From NCBI GenBank assembly GCA_947631925.1, contig CANRNE010000019.1, forward strand, positions 1 to 36,839: a stretch of 36,839 bases of DNA, read 5' to 3'. Each line of letters starts with the position of its first letter. Within the stretch, counting starts at the first letter, position 1. The notes beneath the pieces are model-generated. The model was not told the origin of the DNA. It saw nothing but the letters and a program-made list of their open reading frames with translations, and did no database searches. This document shows positions 16,038 to 23,489 of the stretch, in pieces. This DNA comes from an uncultured Clostridia bacterium. Lineage in GTDB: Bacteria; Bacillota; Clostridia; Christensenellales; Borkfalkiaceae. The position numbers and the translations under genes were made by a program.

Positions 16038-17072
16038 CTATTGGGATACTGCACCGGAATAGATCGCCGCCATGGCGTTCGATCGCTTGGGTGCTGCGAA
16101 GAAATACTCTCGGACGTTGTACAGGTTGCGCTGGTAGAGCGGATCCGTCGATGCGTCCGAACGATATTGCCGGCGTTCTCCCGTAGCTTTGGCCATGCTT
16201 TGAACGTAAAAAGCTACGGAAGCCATCGTGTCGCCCGTGGACGCGGCCACGCCGAAGCCCTTCTTGTTGCCGGCCGACGTATACAGAGGCATCTTCACAT
16301 ACTCGTAGATGTCAAAGCCGAACATTTTCGAGATGACACCGGAGGAGTAGTTGTAGTACTGCTGCTGGAACGCCTGATCGACCATCAGAAGATCCGCGAC
16401 ATGATCGGAACACAGCACCAGACGACGCCCCTGAGTCGGCACCTCCATTTCGTCGAATTTCTTTTTCAAGGCGATGACATCGGCTTTGCTGAACCGCTTG
16501 CGTTTACCCGTTTCATCGGCCTCGCCTGTCGTGGCGAATACCGGAGTCTTCCCGTCGATATTTTTCGACGGCGCGAAATTGTAAATCGATTTGTCGAGGC
16601 GATATTCCGAAATCTTGACGCGGTGCGCCTCTATAACGGCGGGAATAAACTCGGCCTTCACGTCGATGAGCGTGTCGTCGGAAATAGGTGTCGCCTTGGT
16701 CTGCAACTTATCCAATATAAGAGCGATGTCGGCATTTTCCATATCCTGAATGGCAATAGGATAGTCGGTATTATTGACCAATACGTCAGGGTCACATCCG
16801 AAGTCGAGCAGATGAATGGTATTTCCTTGCCGCACGAATTGCGAATAGTCGGGAATGCCGTCGAGGAACGTTCCCTGGTCGATGTGGTTGAAGCGTTTGA
16901 CGAACTCCTTCGTCCACACCTCCGGAATGAGACCGGAACGCAACGATCCCGCAGGAGCGCCCGTAGGAATGAGCGACAGCGCGGCGAAGGCTATGCCGGC
17001 GCCGGCACCGAACGATGCCGTGCCGATGGCGAAGGCCACGACAAGACATACGATGAACTTGATGAATTTCAT
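16038..17072 (-). CDS. Major capsid protein with a hydrophobic N-terminus
   Basis: The protein has 344 residues. Residues about 3-33 form a strongly hydrophobic stretch resembling a signal peptide (KFIKFIVCLVVAFAIGTASF then GAGAGIAFAALSL). The rest resembles the HK97-type capsid of Mu-like Bacteroidales phages (LRSGLIPEVWTKEFVKRFNH, then APSKNIDGKTPVF and YYNYSSGVISKMFGFDIYEY). The gene lies between the protease/scaffold gene and the sheath gene, a standard head-to-tail arrangement. The hydrophobic head is odd for a cytoplasmic capsid and may be removed by the prohead protease. Confidence 0.8.
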   Translation of the reverse strand: MKFIKFIVCLVVAFAIGTASFGAGAGIAFAALSLIPTGAPAGSLRSGLIPEVWTKEFVKRFNHIDQGTFLDGIPDYSQFVRQGNTIHLLDFGCDPDVLVNNTDYPIAIQDMENADIALILDKLQTKATPISDDTLIDVKAEFIPAVIEAHRVKISEYRLDKSIYNFAPSKNIDGKTPVFATTGEADETGKRKRFSKADVIALKKKFDEMEVPTQGRRLVLCSDHVADLLMVDQAFQQQYYNYSSGVISKMFGFDIYEYVKMPLYTSAGNKKGFGVAASTGDTMASVAFYVQSMAKATGERRQYRSDASTDPLYQRNLYNVREYFFAAPKRSNAMAAIYSGAVSQ

Positions 17073-17097
17073 AGGCTTTAAATGGTATTTTTCGTGG

Positions 17098-17493
17098 TTA
17101 TTCGCGGTACTTGGCGTCCAGCAACTCCTTGAAGCGCGTCGGATCCTCCTGCTTCATCCGCAGCAACTCGTCGCGCGTGTAGTCGTCGAACTTCTTCGCG
17201 CTGCCTTTGCTGCCGTGCACAATTTGATCCCGCAGCGTCTGGCGCACCTGCATACCGTCCAGCAGCGAGTGCAAGGCGTCAGCGCCCATCTTCTCGCCGA
17301 AGGCTTGCAGGGAATCCTTCTGCTCGGCCGTGATCTTACCGGCATCCAGTGCGGCCGAGATCTGCGACTCGATGCTTTTGCGGCAGTACTCCTGCGCTTT
17401 CGCGGCCTCGGCTTTCAGTGCGGAAACCGCCGTCTTGATTTCCTCCTCGGAGGCTGTCGGTGCCAGGCCGAGGAGTTCGGAAATGTTCAGCAT
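17098..17493 (-). CDS. Candidate nested scaffold from internal ATG
   Basis: An in-frame ATG at 17493 (residue 199 of the protease protein) starts MLNISELLGLAPTASEEEIK and would give a 131-residue scaffold. The 30 bases before it on the coding strand are strikingly AT-rich (TTTTCAAACAATAAGATT before the ATG) inside a GC-rich gene, like the A-rich leaders used for translation in Bacteroidales. Nested scaffold genes are known in lambda (Nu3) and Mu (Z). Separate translation is inference. Confidence 0.5.
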   Translation of the reverse strand: MLNISELLGLAPTASEEEIKTAVSALKAEAAKAQEYCRKSIESQISAALDAGKITAEQKDSLQAFGEKMGADALHSLLDGMQVRQTLRDQIVHGSKGSAKKFDDYTRDELLRMKQEDPTRFKELLDAKYRE

Positions 17494-18087
17494 AATCTTA
17501 TTGTTTGAAAATATACATTCCAGGGATGCGGTGATGCGTTGCAACTCCTCCGGCAGCAACGGCTTCGAGAGCTGCGCCGCGACGACCGGAGCGACGACCT
17601 CATCGACAAGTCCCGCGGCAAGGGCCTCGTCGGCCGTGAACCAATGATCCTCGCCGTCGAACCAGCTGTCGACCGTTGCCGGTTCGATGCCGCGTGTGGT
17701 GAACGACGAACGCAACGCAGCGTCGGTTTTTTTGAGCAGTTCGGCCTGCGATTCCAACTCCTTCGCGTTTCCGCCGCCCCACGACGACGAACTATGCAGC
17801 ATAATCAGGGCGTTCGAGGCGACCTTGACTTTTGCCGCGGAAAGCATGAAGATGGCCCCCATCGAAGCCGCGACGCCTTCGACGACGACCGTCACGGGCC
17901 ACGTGCTCGACTTGACGGCGTTGACCATCAGCAGACCATCCATGACGGAGCCGCCCAACGTGTGAAGATGGACGACGGGACTCCCGTACCGTTCGGCACG
18001 CCGCAGCGCCGCGGCAAAATCTTCACCGCTATACGAATCACCGATGGTACCGTAGGCGTAGACGTGATTGTTCTGAACTTCGATCAT
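17098..18087 (-). CDS. ClpP-like prohead protease with C-terminal scaffold
   Basis: The predicted protein has 329 residues, starting at ATG 18087; the longer frame uses a TTG. Residues 1-195 are an S14/ClpP-like serine protease: LHTLGGSVMDG oxyanion-type loop, Ser75 in GVAASMGA, and His98 in LIMLHSSSSWG. The C-terminal 130 residues are helical and charged, typical of a scaffold (KTAVSALKAEAAKAQEYCRK, then KKFDDYTRDELLRMKQEDPT). It probably shapes and then processes the prohead, directly upstream of the capsid gene. An internal start for the scaffold alone is annotated separately. Confidence 0.8.
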   Translation of the reverse strand: MIEVQNNHVYAYGTIGDSYSGEDFAAALRRAERYGSPVVHLHTLGGSVMDGLLMVNAVKSSTWPVTVVVEGVAASMGAIFMLSAAKVKVASNALIMLHSSSSWGGGNAKELESQAELLKKTDAALRSSFTTRGIEPATVDSWFDGEDHWFTADEALAAGLVDEVVAPVVAAQLSKPLLPEELQRITASLECIFSNNKIMLNISELLGLAPTASEEEIKTAVSALKAEAAKAQEYCRKSIESQISAALDAGKITAEQKDSLQAFGEKMGADALHSLLDGMQVRQTLRDQIVHGSKGSAKKFDDYTRDELLRMKQEDPTRFKELLDAKYRE

Positions 18088-18228
18088 CGAAAAATTTTTC
18101 AACAAATTAAATGATCCCCAACCGTCATATCAAATTATTGTATATATAATATTCAATGATTGATATTATATATTCAAATAATAGATTAAATACTGCTGTA
18201 CATCTATATTTGTTCAAAAGTTTAATAG
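18088..18228. promoter_or_regulatory. Divergent AT-rich promoter region with large palindrome
   Basis: This is the gap between the minus-strand late operon and the plus-strand packaging operon. On the plus strand TATATTTG at 18205-18212 matches the Bacteroidales -7 box and lies 17 nt before the terminase ATG. A near-perfect palindrome spans 18143-18172 (arms TATATAATATTCAAT and ATTGATATTATATA around one base). On the minus strand ATAATTTG near 18132-18139 is a near match to a -7 box. The region probably carries late promoters for both directions. Confidence 0.6.
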
Positions 18229-18696
18229 ATGGACAGCACGATCGATCTTGCCGAATATTTATTCATGCGGCGATGCTCGCAAAAAGAGATCGCAGCGAGG
18301 GTCGGACGCTCGGAGTCGACCGTCTCCGAGTGGGTCAAGCGCTACGGCTGGAAGGAGAAGCGCGCCGGCGTGCGCATATCCCGACACGAAATGGTCGCGA
18401 AACTTCTTCAACGTATCGACGATCTGCTCAGCGAAGACTCGTCGAGTATCGATACCACGGAGTTGCTACGCATAACCAAATCGATCAAGACCTTGGACAA
18501 AGAGGTCGGACTGGTCGATTACATCGATTGTTTCATGGCTTTCGGACAGTGGATGACGCAGCACGCCGAACATGCTGAAGCGATCCGCGAGACGATGTCT
18601 TCACGGACGGATTTCTGGGAGAATTTCACCAAGGCGGTGAACATTATACAGGACAAATACATCACCTCTTTGACAAAGGATGGCGGGCAGCGGTAA
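18229..18696 (+). CDS. Terminase small subunit-like
   Basis: The protein has 155 residues. The N-terminus has a clear helix-turn-helix (FMRRCSQKEIAARVGRSEST then VSEWVKRYGWKEKRAG), typical of Mu gp27/DUF1804-like and other small terminases that recognise phage DNA. The remainder is helical. It starts 17 nt after the -7 box and overlaps the large terminase by 17 nt. A transcription regulator is the alternative, but position and length favour the small terminase. Confidence 0.75.
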   Translation: MDSTIDLAEYLFMRRCSQKEIAARVGRSESTVSEWVKRYGWKEKRAGVRISRHEMVAKLLQRIDDLLSEDSSSIDTTELLRITKSIKTLDKEVGLVDYIDCFMAFGQWMTQHAEHAEAIRETMSSRTDFWENFTKAVNIIQDKYITSLTKDGGQR

Positions 18697-20197
18697 CATA
18701 GCCAAGGCATTGCAGCGTTGGGACGGCTGGTGCCGCATCGCGCGGGCACAAGGTTCGGTCAACGAACAGGCCGCAGAGGAACGGCAGGAGCGCATCCGGA
18801 AAGCCTGCGCATCCTTCCGGTATTTCGTCACGGCCTATTTCCCGCATCTGGCCACAGCCGAGACCCCCGACTTCCACGTCGATCTGGCAAATAAGGTAAA
18901 ACGCAACCTTACGATCAAGGTGCTCGTGCGCTGGGGACGCGGCATGGCCAAGTCGATCGTCTGCGACGTGTTGATCCCGTTATGGCTCTGGATCAACGGC
19001 GAGGACATTTACCTCGTACTGGTAGGCAACACCGAAGACAAAGCTAAGAAACTGTTGGGGGACATAGCCGATGAATTCGCGGACAACGAGCGTCTGATCG
19101 CCGATTTCGGCGCACAGAAAACATCCCAATGGTCGGACAACTACTTCGTCTGCCGCGAGCGATTCATCGGCGCGGCACTCGGCATGGGCCAAGAGGTGCG
19201 CGGTCTGCGAAAAGGTGCGCGACGGCCTACCCTCTGCATCTGCGACGACCTCGAAGACAAGGACACGGTCAAGAATCCGAAGCGGCAGGAAGAGATGGCG
19301 AACTGGATTCTCACGGCTCTGATCCCGACGATGGACGGCCCCATGCGGCGTCTGCTGGTACCGAACAACAACTTCGCACCCAGGACGATTCAGGGAGAAC
19401 TCGAACGTCGGAATCCCAAATGGATAGTACACCGTGTCGATGCGACCGTCGGGCCGGAACGGAAGCCGCGCTGGGAAAGTAAATATCCCGACGACTATTT
19501 CGTACAGATAGAGCACGATTTGGGTACGATCGCCTTCGAAGCAGAATACAACAACCGGCCGTGGGTCGAAGGGAAGGTCTTCACGCAGGAGATGATCGAC
19601 AGGGTATGGGCGCCGCTGCCGCCGCTGTCGAAATTCCGGCACATCACAGGGCGGTGGGATCCGGCCTATTCGGGTAAAAACGATTTCAACGCCGTGCGCA
19701 TCTGGGGGCTGTACGATCATCGCATGTACCTGATAGCATCCTACGTGCGGCAGCGCACGATGAACAGCACGCTCGACTGGATCCAGGATTACGACAGCCG
19801 GCTGCCGCAAGGCGTCGTCGTGCATTGGCGCGTCGAATCGCAATTCTGGAACGAGCCGCTGCGACGCGCTATCGACGAGAGCAATGCCCGCGCAGGGCGT
19901 CAGCTCAATATCTCGGTCGTGCCGTCGCCCAAGACCAAGAAGATAGATCGCCTGCTGTCGGTCTACCCCTACTACGAAAACGGGCGCATACGCTACAACG
20001 AGCGTGAGCGGAACAACGCCGACTTCATCGAAGGGACACGTCAACTGCTGGGTATAGAACCCGGATACCGCACGCATGACGACTCCCCCGATGCCGACGA
20101 GCGGGCGATCTCCGATCTGGCGGCATTCGACCGTGCATTCGCATTCTCCCCGATGATCGGACAGATGAGCCGTGGCGATTCAAATTCAAGATACTGA
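18680..20197 (+). CDS. Terminase large subunit
   Basis: The protein has 505 residues. A Walker A-like sequence occurs at about residues 85-100 (KVLVRWGRGMAKSIVCDV), a Walker B-like sequence LCICDDLEDKD at about 185-195, and the C-terminal nuclease domain begins near FRHITGRWDPAYSGKNDFNA, where the Asp of WDPAYSG is the expected first metal ligand. The protein drives ATP-dependent DNA packaging. Mu-like phages use headful packaging past the host junction, so some host DNA would be expected in virions. Confidence 0.9.
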   Translation: MAGSGNIAKALQRWDGWCRIARAQGSVNEQAAEERQERIRKACASFRYFVTAYFPHLATAETPDFHVDLANKVKRNLTIKVLVRWGRGMAKSIVCDVLIPLWLWINGEDIYLVLVGNTEDKAKKLLGDIADEFADNERLIADFGAQKTSQWSDNYFVCRERFIGAALGMGQEVRGLRKGARRPTLCICDDLEDKDTVKNPKRQEEMANWILTALIPTMDGPMRRLLVPNNNFAPRTIQGELERRNPKWIVHRVDATVGPERKPRWESKYPDDYFVQIEHDLGTIAFEAEYNNRPWVEGKVFTQEMIDRVWAPLPPLSKFRHITGRWDPAYSGKNDFNAVRIWGLYDHRMYLIASYVRQRTMNSTLDWIQDYDSRLPQGVVVHWRVESQFWNEPLRRAIDESNARAGRQLNISVVPSPKTKKIDRLLSVYPYYENGRIRYNERERNNADFIEGTRQLLGIEPGYRTHDDSPDADERAISDLAAFDRAFAFSPMIGQMSRGDSNSRY

Positions 20198-20198
20198 C

Positions 20199-20435
20199 AT
20201 GACACTTTTCGAACTTATCCGCAACAAGTGGGCGCGCTGGCGCCTGATGCGCGCCATCGCCGAGGCCGAGGCGCTGCACGCACGAACGGGAAAACGCTGC
20301 TACGTGTTCAACGTCGGCGGCAGGTTGAAGGTCTGGACGACGCTCGACGTCAAATACCTGCGTCGCAAACATCTGCTGCGTGCAGGCGTCACGACCGACG
20401 ACTTGAAGAGAAAGGCATTGTATAAAACAGCATAG
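20199..20435 (+). CDS. Small basic protein between terminase and gp36
   Basis: The protein has 78 residues, counted from the ATG 1 nt after the terminase stop; a longer frame begins at 20172 inside the terminase. It begins MTLFELIRNKWARWRLMRAI and is basic, with a small domain RCYVFNVGGRLKVWTTLDVK. Similar small proteins are common at this position in Bacteroidales Mu-like phages, but the function is unknown. Confidence 0.75.
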   Translation: MTLFELIRNKWARWRLMRAIAEAEALHARTGKRCYVFNVGGRLKVWTTLDVKYLRRKHLLRAGVTTDDLKRKALYKTA

Positions 20436-20439
20436 CAAG

Positions 20440-20886
20440 ATGTATATCACCGAAGAAGACATACTGAACATCATCGCCAAAGACGACTTCGACGCCGCAC
20501 TGGCCGAAGGCTTCACGTCGATGGAGGCACTCACACGCACTGCCTGTTCGACGATGCGCAACTACCTCTACCAACGGTATCGCATCGGCTCCGAATTCAA
20601 CAAAGCGGGCGAAGCTCGCAATCCCTACCTGGTGATGATCGCCTGCGACATCACGCTCTACCTGCTCTTCTCGTCGCTGCCGGGACGTCTGACGGACGAC
20701 GACATCCGCTACGTCCGCTACAAGGCTGCAATACGCTGGCTCGAACAGGTCGCAGCGGGGAAAGTCGGCGCGGGAATACCGTCGCTGACAGACCCCGAGG
20801 AGGATGGAACGGATCCCGAAAAGAATCCCGAATACTATTCGAGCATACGCTTCGAAAGCGAAGAGAAACTGCAAAATGAATATTGA
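20440..20886 (+). CDS. Mu gp36-like head/connector protein (DUF1320)
   Basis: The protein has 148 residues. The segments MYITEEDILNIIAKDDFD, YLVMIACDITLYLLFSSLPG and DIRYVRYKAAIRWLEQVAAG follow the DUF1320 pattern of the Mu gp36-type head-completion/connector proteins: an N-terminal acidic helix, then a helical bundle. In Mu this gene lies after the capsid, but here it sits between the terminase and the portal. It overlaps the portal gene by 11 nt. Confidence 0.75.
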   Translation: MYITEEDILNIIAKDDFDAALAEGFTSMEALTRTACSTMRNYLYQRYRIGSEFNKAGEARNPYLVMIACDITLYLLFSSLPGRLTDDDIRYVRYKAAIRWLEQVAAGKVGAGIPSLTDPEEDGTDPEKNPEYYSSIRFESEEKLQNEY

Positions 20887-22144
20887 TATGGATTTGCTCA
20901 ATATTTTCCGGAGGCCGAAGCCGCAGACGCGTGTGGAGGCCGTGGCGCAAGAGATCCGCAAACATAGCCGCGCGCTGATCGAGATCGACGAGCAGTCACG
21001 TGCATTCTACCGCCAAGACATCGGACGCTGGCGGCGGGCGCATGAGGCGGCCGCCGACGTCGAGAATCCCCGGCGGGCGGATCTCTACAACGTCTACGCC
21101 GACGTCGTACTCAACACGCAGGTCGAAGGTTGTATGCGGCAGATCGAGACGGCCGTCATGCAGAGACGCTTCTACATTCGTTCGGAGAAAACGGCGAAGG
21201 AGCTGCCGGAGAAGACCTCGATCATCTCCTGCCCGTGGTTCCGCGACCTGATGCACCACGCCCTCGATGCCGAAGCGTGGGGGAATTCACTCGTGGAGCT
21301 GGGAAATGTCGTCGAAATGCGCGGACGCCGGACGATCGGCAGCGTACACCTTATTCCGCGCGAGCACGTCGTGCCGGAGTACGGGCTGGTGTTGAAAGAC
21401 ATCAACGACGACCTGTCGATGGGTATCGACTACCGCAACAACCCCCGCCTGAACCGGTTCCTCATCGACATAAATGCTGACGAACCGCTGGGATTCCTGC
21501 TCAAAGTGGCGCCCGAAGCCATATCCATCAAAAACATGTCGGGATTCTGGGACTCGTTCGGCGAACTGTTCGGTATTCCCGTGCGGTGGGCGACGACGAC
21601 CTCCACGGACGACAGCGACAAGGCCACGATCATGTCGGCGCTGCGGCAGATGGGCGCCGCGGCATTCGGCCTTTTCCCAGAAGGTACCGAGATCAAATTC
21701 CTCGAAACGCAGCGCGGAGATGCCTTTCAGGTCTTCGACCAGCGTATCGCACGGGCGCAAACCAACATCTCGAAGGCCATTCTCAACCAGACGATGACCA
21801 TCGACGACGGGTCGTCGCTCTCGCAGTCCGAAACGCACCTCGACATCTTCAACCGTGTCGTACGCTCCCGCATGGCGATGATCGCCTCGATGGTCAACTG
21901 GCAGCTGTTACCCAAGTTGCAGGAAATGGGACTGCCCTTCACCGACGACGACGTGTTCGTGTGGGACGAAGCCGTGAGCTACACGCCCGAACAACAGTTG
22001 CAGATCGAGCAGATGATACTGGCCAACTACGAGGTCGACCCTGCCTACTTTAAAGAAAAATACAACATCGAAATTACGGGCGTGAAACAGCAGGCTGCGG
22101 GGTTGTTCGCAACGGCTGAACTCAAAAAAAAAGCCCGGCCATAG
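20876..22144 (+). CDS. Portal protein, DUF935 (Mu gp29-like)
   Basis: The protein has 422 residues, starting at ATG 20876 (MNIDMDLLNIFRRPKPQTRV). It follows the DUF935 pattern: YADVVLNTQVEGCMRQIETA, SLVELGNVVEMRGRRTIGSV, MSGFWDSFGELFGIPVRWAT and AQTNISKAILNQTMTIDDGS. It forms the dodecameric vertex for DNA entry and recruits the MuF protein. It ends in GAA CTC followed by nine A and then GCC CGG CCA TAG. The A9 run could permit slippage into the next frame, discussed under findings. Confidence 0.88.
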   Translation: MNIDMDLLNIFRRPKPQTRVEAVAQEIRKHSRALIEIDEQSRAFYRQDIGRWRRAHEAAADVENPRRADLYNVYADVVLNTQVEGCMRQIETAVMQRRFYIRSEKTAKELPEKTSIISCPWFRDLMHHALDAEAWGNSLVELGNVVEMRGRRTIGSVHLIPREHVVPEYGLVLKDINDDLSMGIDYRNNPRLNRFLIDINADEPLGFLLKVAPEAISIKNMSGFWDSFGELFGIPVRWATTTSTDDSDKATIMSALRQMGAAAFGLFPEGTEIKFLETQRGDAFQVFDQRIARAQTNISKAILNQTMTIDDGSSLSQSETHLDIFNRVVRSRMAMIASMVNWQLLPKLQEMGLPFTDDDVFVWDEAVSYTPEQQLQIEQMILANYEVDPAYFKEKYNIEITGVKQQAAGLFATAELKKKARP

Positions 22145-22202
22145 CCGAACTGGATCGGATGTACGGGCAGAGGTAGACGAAGGGCATGTCGCTGCCGAAA
22201 CA

Positions 22203-23366
22203 TTGCGCCGCATCTTCGAGGGTGAGGAGATCGACTTCGACGAAACGTCGATGACCTTCACTGACGACGAGCTGCGCAAAGCGCTCCTCGACGGATACGG
22301 ACGTCGCGCCATAACACCCGAGTACGGCACGCCAGACTTCGGAATGGTCGAGAACCTCCGTCGCAATGTTTACCAGTTCTCCGTAGCCAAGAACCACCAC
22401 CAGCTGCGAACCCTCACCGATACGCTTATCGACGACGAGGGGCGCGTGCGCAGCTTCTCGGAGTTCCAAACCGAGGCACGCAAGATCGACAGCCGCTACA
22501 ATGTCGACTACCTCCGTACCGAATACGACACGGCCATCGGCGCGGCTGAGACGGCTTCCGAGTGGGCGTCGCTCGAAGCGCGCGGCGGGGATCCCATGTT
22601 ACGCTACGTGACTGTCGGCGACGACCGCGTGCGCGCCTCGCATGCTGCACTCAACGGCCTGCAACGCCCCATGAGCGACCCGATATGGAATACGATCTAC
22701 CCGCCGAACGGGTGGAACTGCCGATGTCTGGTGCGGGTCGTATCGGGTGCCGCGACACCGCAGAAGCTCATACGGATGCCCGACGACCTGCCGGATATGT
22801 TCAAGACCAATCTGGCGAAGGCCGGACTGCTGTTCCCCAGGAATCACCCCTATTTCAATGGCATAAGCAGTAAAACGTTCGCAAAGGCTCTCGAATACAT
22901 CCCGGTCGAGAACACCTATTTCGATGCGAAGACCCCCGGAGGGCATGTCGTAGAAGTAAGCTGCCTGCATCAAGACCACGAGCAGGCGCAGAACGTCGCC
23001 GCGACGGACATCCTGCTCGGGAAAGGAATCGTCCGAAAGGCGACCCTGCTGCCGGATATTCACAAGGACGATGTAGCGGTGAAACGACGCTTCTATCCTG
23101 CCGGCGAGTTGCCGCCCGATCCGCTCAAAAATGCCGACGCGGTATTCGACGGACACGTCTTCGAGATCAAGCAGACGACCCCAAACAACATGGTGCGCAA
23201 CATCAACAAGGCGGCGCAGCAGGCGCGCCGAGTGGTAGTGCGGTTGACAACGGGCGGCAAAAATCAAAACTACCGCATACGTGAACGCGCCACGGCCGCC
23301 AAGCGCGACAACCGACTCGATGAGCTCATCGTCATATTTCCCGATGGAGAGGTCGAAAGATTCTAA
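22203..23366 (+). CDS. MuF/gp30-like head protein with C-terminal nuclease-like domain
   Basis: The frame is open from 22086, but it has no ATG; the first plausible start is TTG 22203, giving 387 residues. Residues about 80-200 are the MuF domain (LRYVTVGDDRVRASHAALNG, WNTIYPPNGWNCRCLVRVVS), which links the portal to the head in Mu, SPP1 and others. Residues about 240-387 are a separate domain with ADAVFDGHVFEIKQTTPNNM near 312, resembling the D...ExK site of PD-(D/E)XK CdiA-CT-type nuclease toxins. MuF proteins with toxin-like tails are known. Toxicity here is inferred. A frame break or fusion to the portal is possible. Confidence 0.75.
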   Translation: MRRIFEGEEIDFDETSMTFTDDELRKALLDGYGRRAITPEYGTPDFGMVENLRRNVYQFSVAKNHHQLRTLTDTLIDDEGRVRSFSEFQTEARKIDSRYNVDYLRTEYDTAIGAAETASEWASLEARGGDPMLRYVTVGDDRVRASHAALNGLQRPMSDPIWNTIYPPNGWNCRCLVRVVSGAATPQKLIRMPDDLPDMFKTNLAKAGLLFPRNHPYFNGISSKTFAKALEYIPVENTYFDAKTPGGHVVEVSCLHQDHEQAQNVAATDILLGKGIVRKATLLPDIHKDDVAVKRRFYPAGELPPDPLKNADAVFDGHVFEIKQTTPNNMVRNINKAAQQARRVVVRLTTGGKNQNYRIRERATAAKRDNRLDELIVIFPDGEVERF

Positions 23367-23392
23367 AAAACACGAGCCTCCGAAGAGGCTCG
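23365..23392 (-). terminator. Intrinsic terminator with UUCG tetraloop
   Basis: On the minus strand CGAGCCTC-TTCG-GAGGCTCG (23392-23373) forms a perfect 8-bp stem capped by UUCG and is followed by TGTTTTTT. It fits a rho-independent terminator for minus-strand transcription. On the plus strand no U tract follows, so it would not act as well for the MuF operon. Confidence 0.8.
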
Positions 23393-23447
23393 CTTGGGTG
23401 GCCCTGTCCGCAGGCAGGACTTGCAGTCCAACGACTGCCATAAAGAT
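23366..23447 (-). ncRNA. Candidate small RNA with tRNA anticodon-like stem-loop
   Basis: A transcript of about 80 nt is bounded by the promoter at 23454-23484 and the UUCG terminator. It contains the GCAGTC/GACTGC and GGACT-GCA-AGTCC inverted repeats (around 23415-23436) as mutually exclusive hairpins. The latter places CTGCAAG in a 7-base loop with 3 pairs, like a tRNA-Cys anticodon loop, and TTTATGGCAG resembles a D-loop. No open frame of note is found on this strand. It lies between the toxin-like MuF gene and the adenine methyltransferase. The RNA is predicted from signals only. Confidence 0.6.
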
Positions 23448-23453
23448 GCAATG

Positions 23454-23484
23454 CAAATATAATCAACAAATTCTTAATTCCAAA
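23454..23484 (-). promoter_or_regulatory. Bacteroidales-type promoter for the small RNA
   Basis: On the minus strand TTTG (23484-23481), 19 bases, then TATATTTG (23461-23454) match the Bacteroidales -33/-7 consensus (TTTG, 19-21 nt, TAnnTTTG). Initiation would be expected near 23447. It lies just upstream of, and points away from, the plus-strand methyltransferase gene. Confidence 0.75.
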
Positions 23485-23489
23485 AAATT

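Noticed and set aside
18980-20077. 365-codon minus-strand frame opposite the large terminase
   Set aside because: The plus strand has the full terminase with its motifs; the opposing frame has no recognisable domain.
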